Positions 14,152 to 21,355 are shown, counted from the stretch's first letter. The stretch is 22,362 nt of DNA from UBA5216 sp040081205 (GCA_040081205.1 JBEBHE010000031.1:1-22362), one strand, 5' to 3'. Translations and numbers: made by a program. The notes: generated by a model not told the origin, from the sequence alone.

Positions 14152-15123
14152 ATGAGTCGTGCAGTCATAGTGGTATCCGGTTTGGTGGCAGTGATGCTCG
14201 TCACGTCGGCGGTAGCGCAAGCGCAGGATTACCCCACGCGCAGCATACGCATGGTGCTGCCGTTTCCTGCCGGTGGCGGCAGCGATTTGATTGCGCGCGT
14301 GACAGCACAAAAATTGACCAGCCAACTCGGCCAGCAAGTGGTGGTGGATAATCGCGCGGGCGCCAGCGGCAACATCGCTGCTGAAATTGTGGCGAAGTCG
14401 CCGCCCGATGGTTACACCGTGCTGTTCGGCAATTCATCAATGGCTATCGTGCCGGCGATTTATCGCAAATTGCCGTTTGATCCGGTCAGGGATTTTTTGC
14501 CGATTTCGATGGCGTCTTCCTACCCGTTCACGCTGGTGGCCCACCCCTCGCTGCCCGTGCGCAACCTGAAAGAATTTATTGCGTTGGCTAAAGCAAAGCC
14601 TGACGCGCTGACGTATGCCTCTGCGGGCGCTGGAACGATGGCGCAGTTTGCGATGGAGTTGCTGCGCGTCAAGACGGGCGCCAAAATGGTTCACCTGCCG
14701 TACAAAGGCGCTGCGCCCGCTGCGCTGGGCATCATGACAGGCGAGGCGCAGTGCGGGTTTTTGGTGATGCCCGTCGCGCAAGTGCAAATCAAGGCAGGCA
14801 AATTGCGCGGGCTGGGCGTGGCGGCGCCAAAGCGTTCCGTGGTAATGCCTGAAATGCCCACCATGCAGGAAGGGGGTGTCGATGGGCACATTGCGCTGCA
14901 ATGGAACGGCTTGTTCGTGCCCGCGAAAACGCCGCAATCCATTGCAGACCGGCTGTATAAAGAAATGGTGCGCGCATTGGGTGATGCCGAAGTGAAGCAA
15001 CGGTTCGCGGCTGAAGGCGCTGACCCGGTGGGCAGTTCTCCCGCGGAGTTTGCTGCGTTCTATCGCGCGGAAGCCGATAAGTGGGCGGACGTCGCCAGAC
15101 GTTCAGGTACCAGGGTGGATTGA
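14152..15123 (+). CDS. TTT-family periplasmic solute receptor (Bug/TctC), second
   Basis: A 323-residue Bug-type receptor. Signal peptide about 1-24 (VAVMLVTSAVAQAQ, cleavage before DYPTRS). Motifs are SIRMVLPFPAGGGSDLIAR, VVDNRAGASGNIAAEIVAKSPPDGYT, HLPYKGAAPAALGIMTGEAQ and GKLRGLGVAA. AGGAA lies 8 nt before the ATG, 40 nt after the flavoprotein stop. The sequence differs clearly from the receptor at 9903, so the cluster may see two related ligands, or this may be an ancient duplication. Membrane components of the transporter are absent here and must be supplied from elsewhere. Confidence 0.93.
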   Translation: MSRAVIVVSGLVAVMLVTSAVAQAQDYPTRSIRMVLPFPAGGGSDLIARVTAQKLTSQLGQQVVVDNRAGASGNIAAEIVAKSPPDGYTVLFGNSSMAIVPAIYRKLPFDPVRDFLPISMASSYPFTLVAHPSLPVRNLKEFIALAKAKPDALTYASAGAGTMAQFAMELLRVKTGAKMVHLPYKGAAPAALGIMTGEAQCGFLVMPVAQVQIKAGKLRGLGVAAPKRSVVMPEMPTMQEGGVDGHIALQWNGLFVPAKTPQSIADRLYKEMVRALGDAEVKQRFAAEGADPVGSSPAEFAAFYRAEADKWADVARRSGTRVD

Positions 15124-15137
15124 TACCGGTCACGCCG

Positions 15138-16148
15138 ATGCCGCAATTGTCATTTGAGCAATTGATTGAACTGACGGTGCGCGCGCTGAAAAGAGCGGGC
15201 GCTTCGAAGGCCATGGCGCAATCCACCGCGCAAGCTTTGGTCGCCGCCGAAGCCGAAGGTTTGTCGGGACACGGCCTCTCACGCGTCGCGTTGTATTGCC
15301 GGCATTTGCGTGAAGGCCGCGCGCTCGGCAAAGCAAAGCCAAAAGTGATCAAGCGCAAGGGCGCCACCGCATTGATTGATGCCGGTGGCGGCCTCGCATT
15401 TCCTGCATGTGCGATGGCAGTCAAAGAATCGATCTCGCGCGCCAAACGGTGCGGCGTGAGTTTCGTCGGCGTTACCAACAGTCATCACATGGGTGCAGTG
15501 GCCTATCATCTGGCGCCCATCGCGCAGGCGGGCATGGTGGGCCTGGCGTTTTCCGTATCACCGTCGGCGATCAACGCATGGGGCGGCAAGCGCGCGTTTT
15601 ACGGCACCAATCCGATTGCGGCAGTTTTTCCGCGCAAAAATGCCGAACCGGTGGTGGTGGACTTGTCGCTCACCGAAGTCACGCGCGGCAAAATCATGAT
15701 GTATGCCAAGGAAGGACAACCGATTCCGTTGGGCTGGGCGGTGGACAAAGACGGCAATCCGACCACCGACGCCAAGGCGGCATTGACCGGCAGTCTTAAC
15801 GCCATCGGCGGTGTCAAAGGTGCTGCGCTGGCGTTGATGGTCGAAGTGTTATGCGTGGCGCTGACGGGTGCGGCATTTAGTTTTGAAAACGATTCGTACT
15901 TTGAGGCAGGCAACAAGCCCCTTATTGGTCATGCCGTACTGGCGATTGATCCCGGTGCGCTGGCGGGCAGCGATGCGTATTTCTCGCGGCTCGAAGTGAT
16001 GATCAACAGCATGTTGCGCGACGAAGGCGTGCGCTTGCCGGGCGCGCGTCGGCAAAAGTTGACGGCTGCCGCGCGCGTGAATGGCTTGCAGATTACCGAT
16101 GCACAAATCGCGGAACTATTGGTTTTGGCGGGAAAGAAAAGTATTTAA
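15138..16148 (+). CDS. malate/L-lactate dehydrogenase-2 family oxidoreductase (ComC-like)
   Basis: A 336-residue NAD(P)-dependent 2-hydroxyacid dehydrogenase of the Ldh2 family, which includes (2R)-3-sulfolactate dehydrogenase ComC, ureidoglycolate dehydrogenase and type 2 malate dehydrogenases. Marks are EAEGLSGHGLSRVALY (43-49 SGHGLSR), the catalytic-His motif NSHHMGA (H116-H117), GGKRAFYGTNPIAAVFPR, the VDLSLTEVTRGKI nucleotide region and GGVKGAALALMVEVLCVALTGA. I use the ATG at 15138. A TTG at 15120 overlapping the preceding stop is an alternative, and neither has a strong ribosome site. Last gene of the cluster. Its stop lies inside copy 3 of the dispersed 15-mer. A dehydrogenase for the 2-hydroxyacid made or consumed by the cluster is a natural role, but the substrate is inferred. 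Confidence 0.88.
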   Translation: MPQLSFEQLIELTVRALKRAGASKAMAQSTAQALVAAEAEGLSGHGLSRVALYCRHLREGRALGKAKPKVIKRKGATALIDAGGGLAFPACAMAVKESISRAKRCGVSFVGVTNSHHMGAVAYHLAPIAQAGMVGLAFSVSPSAINAWGGKRAFYGTNPIAAVFPRKNAEPVVVDLSLTEVTRGKIMMYAKEGQPIPLGWAVDKDGNPTTDAKAALTGSLNAIGGVKGAALALMVEVLCVALTGAAFSFENDSYFEAGNKPLIGHAVLAIDPGALAGSDAYFSRLEVMINSMLRDEGVRLPGARRQKLTAAARVNGLQITDAQIAELLVLAGKKSI

Positions 16149-16160
16149 AAACAAATAGTT
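16142..16160 (+). repeat. AT-rich dispersed word, copy 3 (19-mer)
   Basis: TATTTAAAAACAAATAGTT overlaps the stop codon of the Ldh2 gene. It is identical over 19 bases to the inverted copy at 20151-20169, which lies just past the stop of another gene. Confidence 0.65.
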
Positions 16161-16221
16161 GCGTAGATTCTTCCTCTTGGGAGAATCTGGCATGTAACGT
16201 GGTGGCGCCACAGCAAATCCG

Positions 16222-16317
16222 TCGTTCCAGTGCAGGCGGGAACCCATAACGCGCTGCCATATGGCACATTGGGCACATTGGGCACATTGCATGGATTCCC
16301 GCCTGCGCGGGAATGAC
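16222..16317. repeat. REP-like inverted repeat pair enclosing a 9-bp triplication
   Basis: The right arm holds a perfect palindrome ATTCCCGC-CTGC-GCGGGAAT (16295-16314), the core of the common 'GTCATTCCCGCGCAGGCGGGAATCCA' repeat. The left arm (from about 16222, core GTTCCAGTGCAGGCGGGAAC) is a diverged inverted copy, so the whole can fold into one long stem. In the loop GGCACATTG occurs three times in perfect tandem (16263-16289). This occupies the gap between the Ldh2 and hydrolase genes and may affect transcript ends. Confidence 0.8.
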
Positions 16318-16361
16318 GAGGATGATTTTTGTTCTCATCAATCGCGATCGGGAGGAGCGTT

Positions 16362-17396
16362 ATGAAATCAAAATCTGTGGTTCTGACCGCGCTGGCCAGC
16401 GCCTTGTTGTTAACGGCCACCGCCAGCTTTGCACAACACGTCAAAATCACGCCACTGGGTTCGCACGCGGGCGAGTTGTGCGACCGCGACCGCGCCACGA
16501 TTTTTGAAGACCCGACGGGCGTGCGTATCCTGTACGACGCGGGTCATTCGGTAACGGGCGGCGACGATCCGCGGCTGGGTGATGTGCATATGGTGCTGCT
16601 GTCGCACGCCCACGGAGACCACATGGGCGACCGCAAGATGAGGGCGCTCGAAGCCGGAAGCTGCGAGAAGCCCGACACTATTTCCGCCGCGCCGCATTCG
16701 ACCACAGCCGAGATTGCGGCGGCGAAGAACGCAGCGATCATGATGGTTTCGCCGATGGGTGCGTTCATCGCGCGCAAAATCCAGAATATCACCGGAAAGC
16801 CCACCGGCAACTGTCCCGAAAAAGGCGGCGCGCTCAACGTGCCGTTTGGCGCCTCGTGCGCCGCCAACGCGCAGCTCGGCGGCACCCGCATCCTCAAGGC
16901 GCCGGGCGCCACAGCGGGTGTCGAAATCACCATCGTCCCCGCCTCGCACGACAGCACCGTGTCGCGCACGCTGCTCACTGATCCGCAAAAAGCTGCGCTG
17001 GAGGTGGACAACACCAGCCTCTATCTCGGCCCGCCCAGCGGCTACGTCATCAAATTCACCAACGGCCTCACGGTGTATATGTCCGGCGACACCGGCATCC
17101 ATGCCGAAATGAAAACCGTGGTTGGCGATTATCACAAGGCCAACCTCGTGCTGTTGAACTATGGTTCGAGCGCCATCTCGGCGTATTCGGCGACGTTCGC
17201 CATGAACGAACTCATCAAACCGGCGGCGGTGATTGCCACGCACGTCAACGAGCGCGCCACCAACGGCGGCAAGCTGCGGCCGGATTCACGCACGGCAGCG
17301 CTCATCAAAATGCAGAAGCGGCCCGTGCATCTGGCGATCAGTGGGCGGGTGATGGAGTTTGATGGGAAGGCTAACTGTGTGGCGGGGTGTAACTGA
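16362..17396 (+). CDS. exported metallo-beta-lactamase-fold hydrolase
   Basis: A 344-residue MBL-fold metal-dependent hydrolase with an N-terminal signal peptide (MKSKSVVLTALASALLLTATASFAQ, cleavage after about residue 25), so probably periplasmic. The metal motif HAHGDH is at 82-87. A further metal His is likely in VPASHDSTVS, Asp in YMSGDTGIHAEM and His in VIATHVNERA. This places it near the UlaG/'YtkP-like' group of MBL hydrolases rather than true beta-lactamases. Start chosen at the ATG with GGGAGGAG 6 nt upstream. Two cysteine-containing stretches (CDRDRA, NCPEKGG, ASCAAN, NCVAGC) could form disulfides in the periplasm. The substrate is unknown. It lies behind the REP-like repeat, so may be transcribed separately from the catabolic cluster. 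Confidence 0.88.
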   Translation: MKSKSVVLTALASALLLTATASFAQHVKITPLGSHAGELCDRDRATIFEDPTGVRILYDAGHSVTGGDDPRLGDVHMVLLSHAHGDHMGDRKMRALEAGSCEKPDTISAAPHSTTAEIAAAKNAAIMMVSPMGAFIARKIQNITGKPTGNCPEKGGALNVPFGASCAANAQLGGTRILKAPGATAGVEITIVPASHDSTVSRTLLTDPQKAALEVDNTSLYLGPPSGYVIKFTNGLTVYMSGDTGIHAEMKTVVGDYHKANLVLLNYGSSAISAYSATFAMNELIKPAAVIATHVNERATNGGKLRPDSRTAALIKMQKRPVHLAISGRVMEFDGKANCVAGCN

Positions 17397-17400
17397 AGTT

Positions 17401-17448
17401 CGTGAGGCGTGAGGCGAGAGGAGTGAGGGGGGCGTGAGGCACGCTCCC
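17401..17448. repeat. low-complexity GTGAGGCG spacer with a terminal hairpin
   Basis: The convergent gap between the hydrolase and HxlR genes consists of repeated GTGAGG/GCGTGAGGC units (17401-17440). It ends in a potential 8-bp stem, GGGGGCGT (17428-17435) with ACGCTCCC (17441-17448) including one G.T pair. There is no T-tract, so terminator function is doubtful. Confidence 0.5.
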
Positions 17449-17451
17449 GGC

Positions 17452-17808
17452 CTACCACGATGTCTTACGATTTAGCCACTCCTGCAATTCATCCACGCCA
17501 TCCAGCACCGATGAAAACCGATTGCCGAATTCGGTGAGCTGATACTCTACGCGCGGCGGCACTTCAGGGAATGACTGCTTGTCGATGATGCCGAAGCGTT
17601 GCAGTTTGCGCAGGCGTTCGTTGAGCACTTTGGTTGAAAGCCCCGCGACGGCTTTTTGCATGGCGCCTGGACGCCGAACGCCGTCGCGTACGAGGCGCAC
17701 CACCGACAGCGACCACTTGCAGCCGACGATGTCTTCCACCATCGCATTCACTGGCTTGCATCCGGTGTGCGCCGGTTTTCGTGGGGATTTTTTCGCTTTA
17801 CTTTCCAT
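17452..17808 (-). CDS. HxlR family transcriptional regulator
   Basis: A 118-residue winged-helix regulator of the HxlR type. Features are the N-terminal Cys region TGCKPVNAMVEDIVGCKWSLSVVRLV, the recognition part GAMQKAVAGLSTKVLNERLRKLQRFGIIDKQ, the wing PEVPPRVEYQLTEFG, and the dimerisation helix VLDGVDELQEWL. Members often sense redox or reactive electrophiles through conserved cysteines. Here Cys residues occur in the N-terminal segment. I use the ATG at 17808. A GTG three codons upstream is equally open, and both have weak ribosome sites. It is divergent from the cytochrome P460 gene, which it likely controls through the inverted repeat at 17883-17901. Confidence 0.9.
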   Translation of the reverse strand: MESKAKKSPRKPAHTGCKPVNAMVEDIVGCKWSLSVVRLVRDGVRRPGAMQKAVAGLSTKVLNERLRKLQRFGIIDKQSFPEVPPRVEYQLTEFGNRFSSVLDGVDELQEWLNRKTSW

Positions 17809-17882
17809 AATTTGCACCGTTTGGTGTCTACCTTACGCTTTGGTGCCCGCTTGCGGCGGGACTCCCGCGTGACTAAGGTGCG

Positions 17883-17901
17883 CCTGTAACTATTTTACAG
17901 G
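17883..17901. promoter_or_regulatory. candidate HxlR operator overlapping the P460 ribosome binding site
   Basis: CCTGTAA, 5-base spacer CTATT, TTACAGG: perfect 7-bp arms, 19 bp overall. It lies in the divergent regulator/cytochrome gap, and its right arm runs into the AGGAG of the cytochrome gene. It fits an operator for a dimeric regulator, but could instead act as an RNA hairpin masking the ribosome site. Confidence 0.5.
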
Positions 17902-17909
17902 AGCACAAA

Positions 17910-18386
17910 ATGAAAGCGATTGTCACTGCCGTTGTCTTAACGCTGTCGGCGAGCGTGCTGGCCGCTGACCCCGCGCCGGTGCCCTATCCCACGGGGTACC
18001 GCGATTGGCATCACGTGAAAAGCATGGTCATCAACCAGGGCCACCCGTTGTATCAAAGCTTCGGCGGCATCCATCACCTCTATGCCAACAAGGCCGCGGT
18101 AGAGGGCTACAAGAAGGGAAAGTTCCCCGACGGCGCGGTAATCGTGTTCGACCTGCTCGATGCGAAATCCGCCGACAATGCCGTCACCGAAGGCGAGCGC
18201 AAGGTGGTTGGCGTGATGCACAAGGACGCAAAAAAATACAAGGACACCGGCGGCTGGGGCTACGAGGGTTTCGCCAAGGACAGCGCCACCGAGCGCGCGG
18301 TGGGCAAGAACGCCGCCACCGCCTGCCATCAATGTCACACGCAACAGAAGGACAAGGACTTCGTGTTCAGCACGCCGCGCAAGTAG
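17910..18386 (+). CDS. cytochrome P460 family haem protein
   Basis: A 158-residue secreted protein with a signal peptide (about 1-19, cleavage after VLAA) and a single c-type haem motif CHQCH (139-143) near the C-terminus. This is the arrangement of the cytochrome P460/cytochrome c'-beta family. The family fold region includes YRDWHHVKSMVINQGHPLYQSFGGIHHLYAN and GKFPDGAVIVFDLLDA. P460 proteins of ammonia oxidisers oxidise hydroxylamine and NO. Other members bind NO or have unknown roles, and the Lys-haem cross-link cannot be judged here. The ATG has CAGGAG 6-7 nt upstream, inside the candidate operator. It ends 11 nt from the convergent receptor gene. Confidence 0.88.
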   Translation: MKAIVTAVVLTLSASVLAADPAPVPYPTGYRDWHHVKSMVINQGHPLYQSFGGIHHLYANKAAVEGYKKGKFPDGAVIVFDLLDAKSADNAVTEGERKVVGVMHKDAKKYKDTGGWGYEGFAKDSATERAVGKNAATACHQCHTQQKDKDFVFSTPRK

Positions 18387-18397
18387 CCGGCGGGGCG

Positions 18398-19405
18398 TCA
18401 GTTCACCTTCGCGCCGGCTTCGCGCAACACCTTCGCAAACTTCGCCGCCTCCGCCTTGATGAAGTCGGTGAACTGCTGCGGCGTACTGCTGGTGGCCTCG
18501 ACGCCGAGGTTGGCGTAGCGTTCCTTCAAGTCTGCCAGTCCGTGCGCACGCACGATTTCGGTGTGCAGTTTGGTGATGATGGGCTGCGGCACGCCGCGCG
18601 GCGCGAATAATCCCCATGAGTTCACCGCGGCGTAGCCGGGCACGCCGGATTCGGCTACCGTCGGCATGTTGGCAATCAACGCTGATCGCTGCGGACTGGT
18701 GACGGCCAACGCGCGCAGCTTGCCGGTTTTGGTATGCGGCAACGCAATCGGCATGTCGGAAAAAAGAATCTGTACCTGGCCCGCCATCAGGTCGGTCATC
18801 GCCAGCACCGTGCCCTTGTAGGCGACGTGCACGATGTTCACGCCGGTCATGGTCTTGAACAGTTCGCCGCCGACGTAGGCCAGCGTGCCGGGTCCGCCGG
18901 AACCGAAATTGAGTTTGCCGGGCGACGCTTTGGCGAGATCGATCAGGCCGCGCACGTCCTTGGCGGCAAGCGACGGATTGACCACCAGCAGTTGCGGCGC
19001 GGTGGCCACCAGCGACAACGGCACGAAATCGCGCAGCGTGTCGTAGGGCAGTTTGCTGAAAAGACTCGGATTGATGCCGTACTGCGCGAGGTTGCCGTGC
19101 ATCAGCGTGTAGCCGTCGGGTGCCGCGCGCATGGCGATTTCGGTGCCGATGATGCCGCTGGCGCCGGGACGGAAATCCACCACGATCTGCTGTCCCCATT
19201 GCGCGGTCATTTTCTGGCCGAGGATGCGGGCCAGTGTGTCGGAGGTTCCGCCCGGTGAGAACGGCACGATCATGCGGATGGGTTTGCTGGGGTAGGCTTC
19301 GCCGGCGGCGGCACTAACGTCGGCCATGTGACCGAGCCCGAGTAACAGGGCGAGCGCGCCCGCCGCAAGGGAGCGGGAAATGTTCGTCGAAAGTCTGAAT
19401 GACAT
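18398..19405 (-). CDS. TTT-family periplasmic solute receptor (Bug/TctC), third
   Basis: A 335-residue Bug-type receptor. The signal peptide is about 1-34 (SLAAGALALLLGLGHMADVSAAA). Motifs are YPSKPIRMIVPFSPGGTSDTLARILGQ, VVDFRPGASGIIGTEIAMRAAPDGYT, VHVAYKGTVLAMTDLMAGQVQILF and GKLRALAVTS. I take the ATG at 19405, with GAAAGG 6 nt upstream, over the in-frame TTG two codons earlier. It lies 15 nt downstream of the ModA-like gene and probably shares a transcript with it and the acyl-CoA dehydrogenase. Its ligand may therefore be an acid later activated to a CoA ester. This is an inference from order only. Confidence 0.93.
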   Translation of the reverse strand: MSFRLSTNISRSLAAGALALLLGLGHMADVSAAAGEAYPSKPIRMIVPFSPGGTSDTLARILGQKMTAQWGQQIVVDFRPGASGIIGTEIAMRAAPDGYTLMHGNLAQYGINPSLFSKLPYDTLRDFVPLSLVATAPQLLVVNPSLAAKDVRGLIDLAKASPGKLNFGSGGPGTLAYVGGELFKTMTGVNIVHVAYKGTVLAMTDLMAGQVQILFSDMPIALPHTKTGKLRALAVTSPQRSALIANMPTVAESGVPGYAAVNSWGLFAPRGVPQPIITKLHTEIVRAHGLADLKERYANLGVEATSSTPQQFTDFIKAEAAKFAKVLREAGAKVN

Positions 19406-19420
19406 GGCCAACCTTTCACT

Positions 19421-20116
19421 TTAAATCGGTGTAAGTCCCGCCGCGCGCATCACGCCATGCGCGTGCGGCGTGCACAGCGCCTGAATCAGCGCCTGCGCCG
19501 CATCGCGCTGTTGCGTGGCCGCGCCGATGCCCGCCGCGAAACGGCTGTGCAACTGCACTTCCGCAGGCAGTTCGCCGATGAGATCGATACCTTTTACCGC
19601 CAGCAGTTCGCTGACTTGCTGAAAGCCGAGTTCGACTTCACCGCGCGCCACCAATTCGCCGACGAGACCGGAAGCGTTGATCGTGACTTTCTTGCGAATG
19701 GTATCCGCGATACCGAGTTGCATGATGACTTTGGCCATGTGCACGCCACTTTGCCCGGACTGCGAATGCGTCACCGACTGCGCTTCGAGCAGCGTGCGCT
19801 TCAACGCCGCCACGGTGCTGATGTCGGGACGTGGTGCGCCGGCGCGGACGCAGGCGCCGATGCCCGCGACGGCAAGATCGATGCGCGTGCCCTGGAGTAT
19901 TTTGCCTTCGTCGGCGAGCGTGTCGATGGCGCTGGCGGTGGCGATGATGACATCGGCGGTTGCGCCGCCGCGCAGGCTTTGCAATGTGTGATGGGTGGCG
20001 CTGAATTCCACGTCGGCGGTGACGCCGTGCGCGCGCTCGAACGCGGGCAGGCAGTCGAGCAGCACCGTGCGCAGCGCGTTGCTGCCGAACACTTTGAAGG
20101 TGCTGTTATCGCTCAT
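19421..20116 (-). CDS. ModA-like periplasmic-binding-fold protein without a signal peptide
   Basis: A 231-residue protein of the molybdate-binding (ModA/PBP type 2) fold. The opening KVFGSNALRTVLLDCLPAFERAHG, LQSLRGGATADVIIATASAIDTLADEGKI, the THSQSGQSGVHMAKVIMQLGIADTIRKK hinge and VARGEVELGFQQVSELLAVKGIDLIGELP are typical. The protein begins directly with the first beta-strand (MSDNSTFKVFG). No signal peptide is encoded, and the frame upstream reaches a stop at about 20153 with no alternative start, so it is predicted to be cytoplasmic. It has no ModB/ModC partner nearby and lies between an acyl-CoA dehydrogenase and a TTT receptor. It could be an intracellular ligand-binding or sensing protein. 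True molybdate binding is doubtful. Confidence 0.82.
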   Translation of the reverse strand: MSDNSTFKVFGSNALRTVLLDCLPAFERAHGVTADVEFSATHHTLQSLRGGATADVIIATASAIDTLADEGKILQGTRIDLAVAGIGACVRAGAPRPDISTVAALKRTLLEAQSVTHSQSGQSGVHMAKVIMQLGIADTIRKKVTINASGLVGELVARGEVELGFQQVSELLAVKGIDLIGELPAEVQLHSRFAAGIGAATQQRDAAQALIQALCTPHAHGVMRAAGLTPI

Positions 20117-20150
20117 GGGTTGCTCATGATGGTCAAGATTGTTGTTGCAT

Positions 20151-20169
20151 AACTATTTGTTTTTAAATA
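20151..20169 (-). repeat. AT-rich dispersed word, copy 4 (19-mer, inverted)
   Basis: Read on the minus strand this is TATTTAAAAACAAATAGTT, identical to 16142-16160. It lies immediately after the acyl-CoA dehydrogenase stop and before the ModA-like gene. Confidence 0.65.
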
Positions 20170-20170
20170 A

Positions 20171-21355
20171 TTATTTCATGCGCCGCACGGCTTTAAGCCG
20201 CTGCGTGTTGTCGCCCGCGAGGTGTGTCCAGATGATGCCGTCGCGCACCAGCTTTTGCGTCATCGCATCCATCATTCCACCGGAGGCGCCATGCACTTCC
20301 ATATTGAGTCGTGTTACGCGTTGCAGCACGTCGGACGAATACGCCATCACCAGCACCGGGCTTAGTGAGCCTTGAATCTTGTTGTCCATGTCCCACGCGG
20401 TGCGCATCACATACGAGCGCAGTGTTTCAGTGAGCATGTGCATTTCGTGAATATTGAGTTGCACCAGTTGATGATCCCAAAGCGACTTGCCGGCGCGCTT
20501 TTCTTTCTTGGCGAATTGCATGGCGTATTCGGTCGCGGCATCGCAAATGCCCAGCGCATTGGCGGCGAGTTCGAAATCGCTGAACTCGGCGGCCACGCCG
20601 CTGCGAACCTTTTGCCCTTTGTGTGGTTCGCCCACGACGTTGGCGTGCGGCAGGCGCGCGTTTTCGAAGATGAGTTCCGCGTTCTGATAAAAGCGCCAGC
20701 CCGCCTTGTTGAACACCTTGCCGATGCGAAAGCCCGGCGTGCCCAGCGGCACCATGAACACCGTGGTGCCTTCGCGCGCCAACACGCTGGTGTCGGAGCG
20801 CGTGTTGACGAAAAACAATTTGCCCACCGAGCCGTTGGCGATGAAGGTTTTTTCGCCGTTGAGTATCCACTCGTCTCCATTCGTTTCGGATCGTTTAGAC
20901 GTCAGGTGAAACCCCGACTTGACGTCATCCGGCGGATAACGATTGTCGGAACCGGAGTTGGGCTCAGTACTGGCGGAGCCGATAACATAGGTATCGTCGG
21001 CGAGAAACGGTTTGAGAAAACGGTCTTTCTGATCCCTGGTGCAGAACTCGGCGATCAGATGGCTCCATTTCCAGTTCTGGCTGAAGGCTTTCGACATCGC
21101 GCTGTCGCCCTTGGCAAGCTCGGCCATCACAATACCTTGCGTCACAAAATCGGCGCCGATGCCGCCCAGATCCTTCGGCACGGCAAACGTGCGAAAGCCG
21201 ATTTTGGAGCCCTGCTTGATGATGTCCCAATCCCACGGCTCGCGGCCGCCTTCGATCTGGTCGCGCTTGAGCGATGCGGGCAGCAGCACTTCTTTGGCGA
21301 AATGGCGCGCTTCGTTTTGCCAGCGGCTTTGTTCTTCGTTGAGTGCGAAATCCAT
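20171..21355 (-). CDS. acyl-CoA dehydrogenase family flavoprotein
   Basis: A 394-residue FAD enzyme of the acyl-CoA dehydrogenase superfamily, normally forming an alpha-beta double bond in an acyl-CoA. Visible features are the N-terminal helical domain (MDFALNEEQSRWQNEARHFAKE), VPKDLGGIGADF, the FAD loop SASTEPNSGSDN, the beta-domain EWILNGEKTFIANGSVGKLFFV and the C-terminal bundle with RDGIIWTHLAGDNTQ. At the position of the MCAD-type catalytic Glu (the 'YEGT' motif) the sequence reads HLAGD, so that Glu is Ala380. The alternative Glu site used by isovaleryl-CoA dehydrogenase is also not obvious. The enzyme may use another base or another reaction. First gene of a minus-strand set with the ModA-like and receptor genes. 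AAGGT lies upstream of the ATG. Confidence 0.9.
   Translation of the reverse strand: MDFALNEEQSRWQNEARHFAKEVLLPASLKRDQIEGGREPWDWDIIKQGSKIGFRTFAVPKDLGGIGADFVTQGIVMAELAKGDSAMSKAFSQNWKWSHLIAEFCTRDQKDRFLKPFLADDTYVIGSASTEPNSGSDNRYPPDDVKSGFHLTSKRSETNGDEWILNGEKTFIANGSVGKLFFVNTRSDTSVLAREGTTVFMVPLGTPGFRIGKVFNKAGWRFYQNAELIFENARLPHANVVGEPHKGQKVRSGVAAEFSDFELAANALGICDAATEYAMQFAKKEKRAGKSLWDHQLVQLNIHEMHMLTETLRSYVMRTAWDMDNKIQGSLSPVLVMAYSSDVLQRVTRLNMEVHGASGGMMDAMTQKLVRDGIIWTHLAGDNTQRLKAVRRMK

Noticed and set aside
16263..16289. Tandem 9-mers as a possible CRISPR-like array
   Set aside because: The units abut with no spacers, and there are only three copies. It is a simple tandem repeat in a REP-like structure.
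17937..19199. A 420-codon open frame on - covering the P460 gene and part of the third receptor
   Set aside because: It is antisense to the P460 gene and in a different frame from the receptor. The Arg/Ala/Gly-rich product matches no family.
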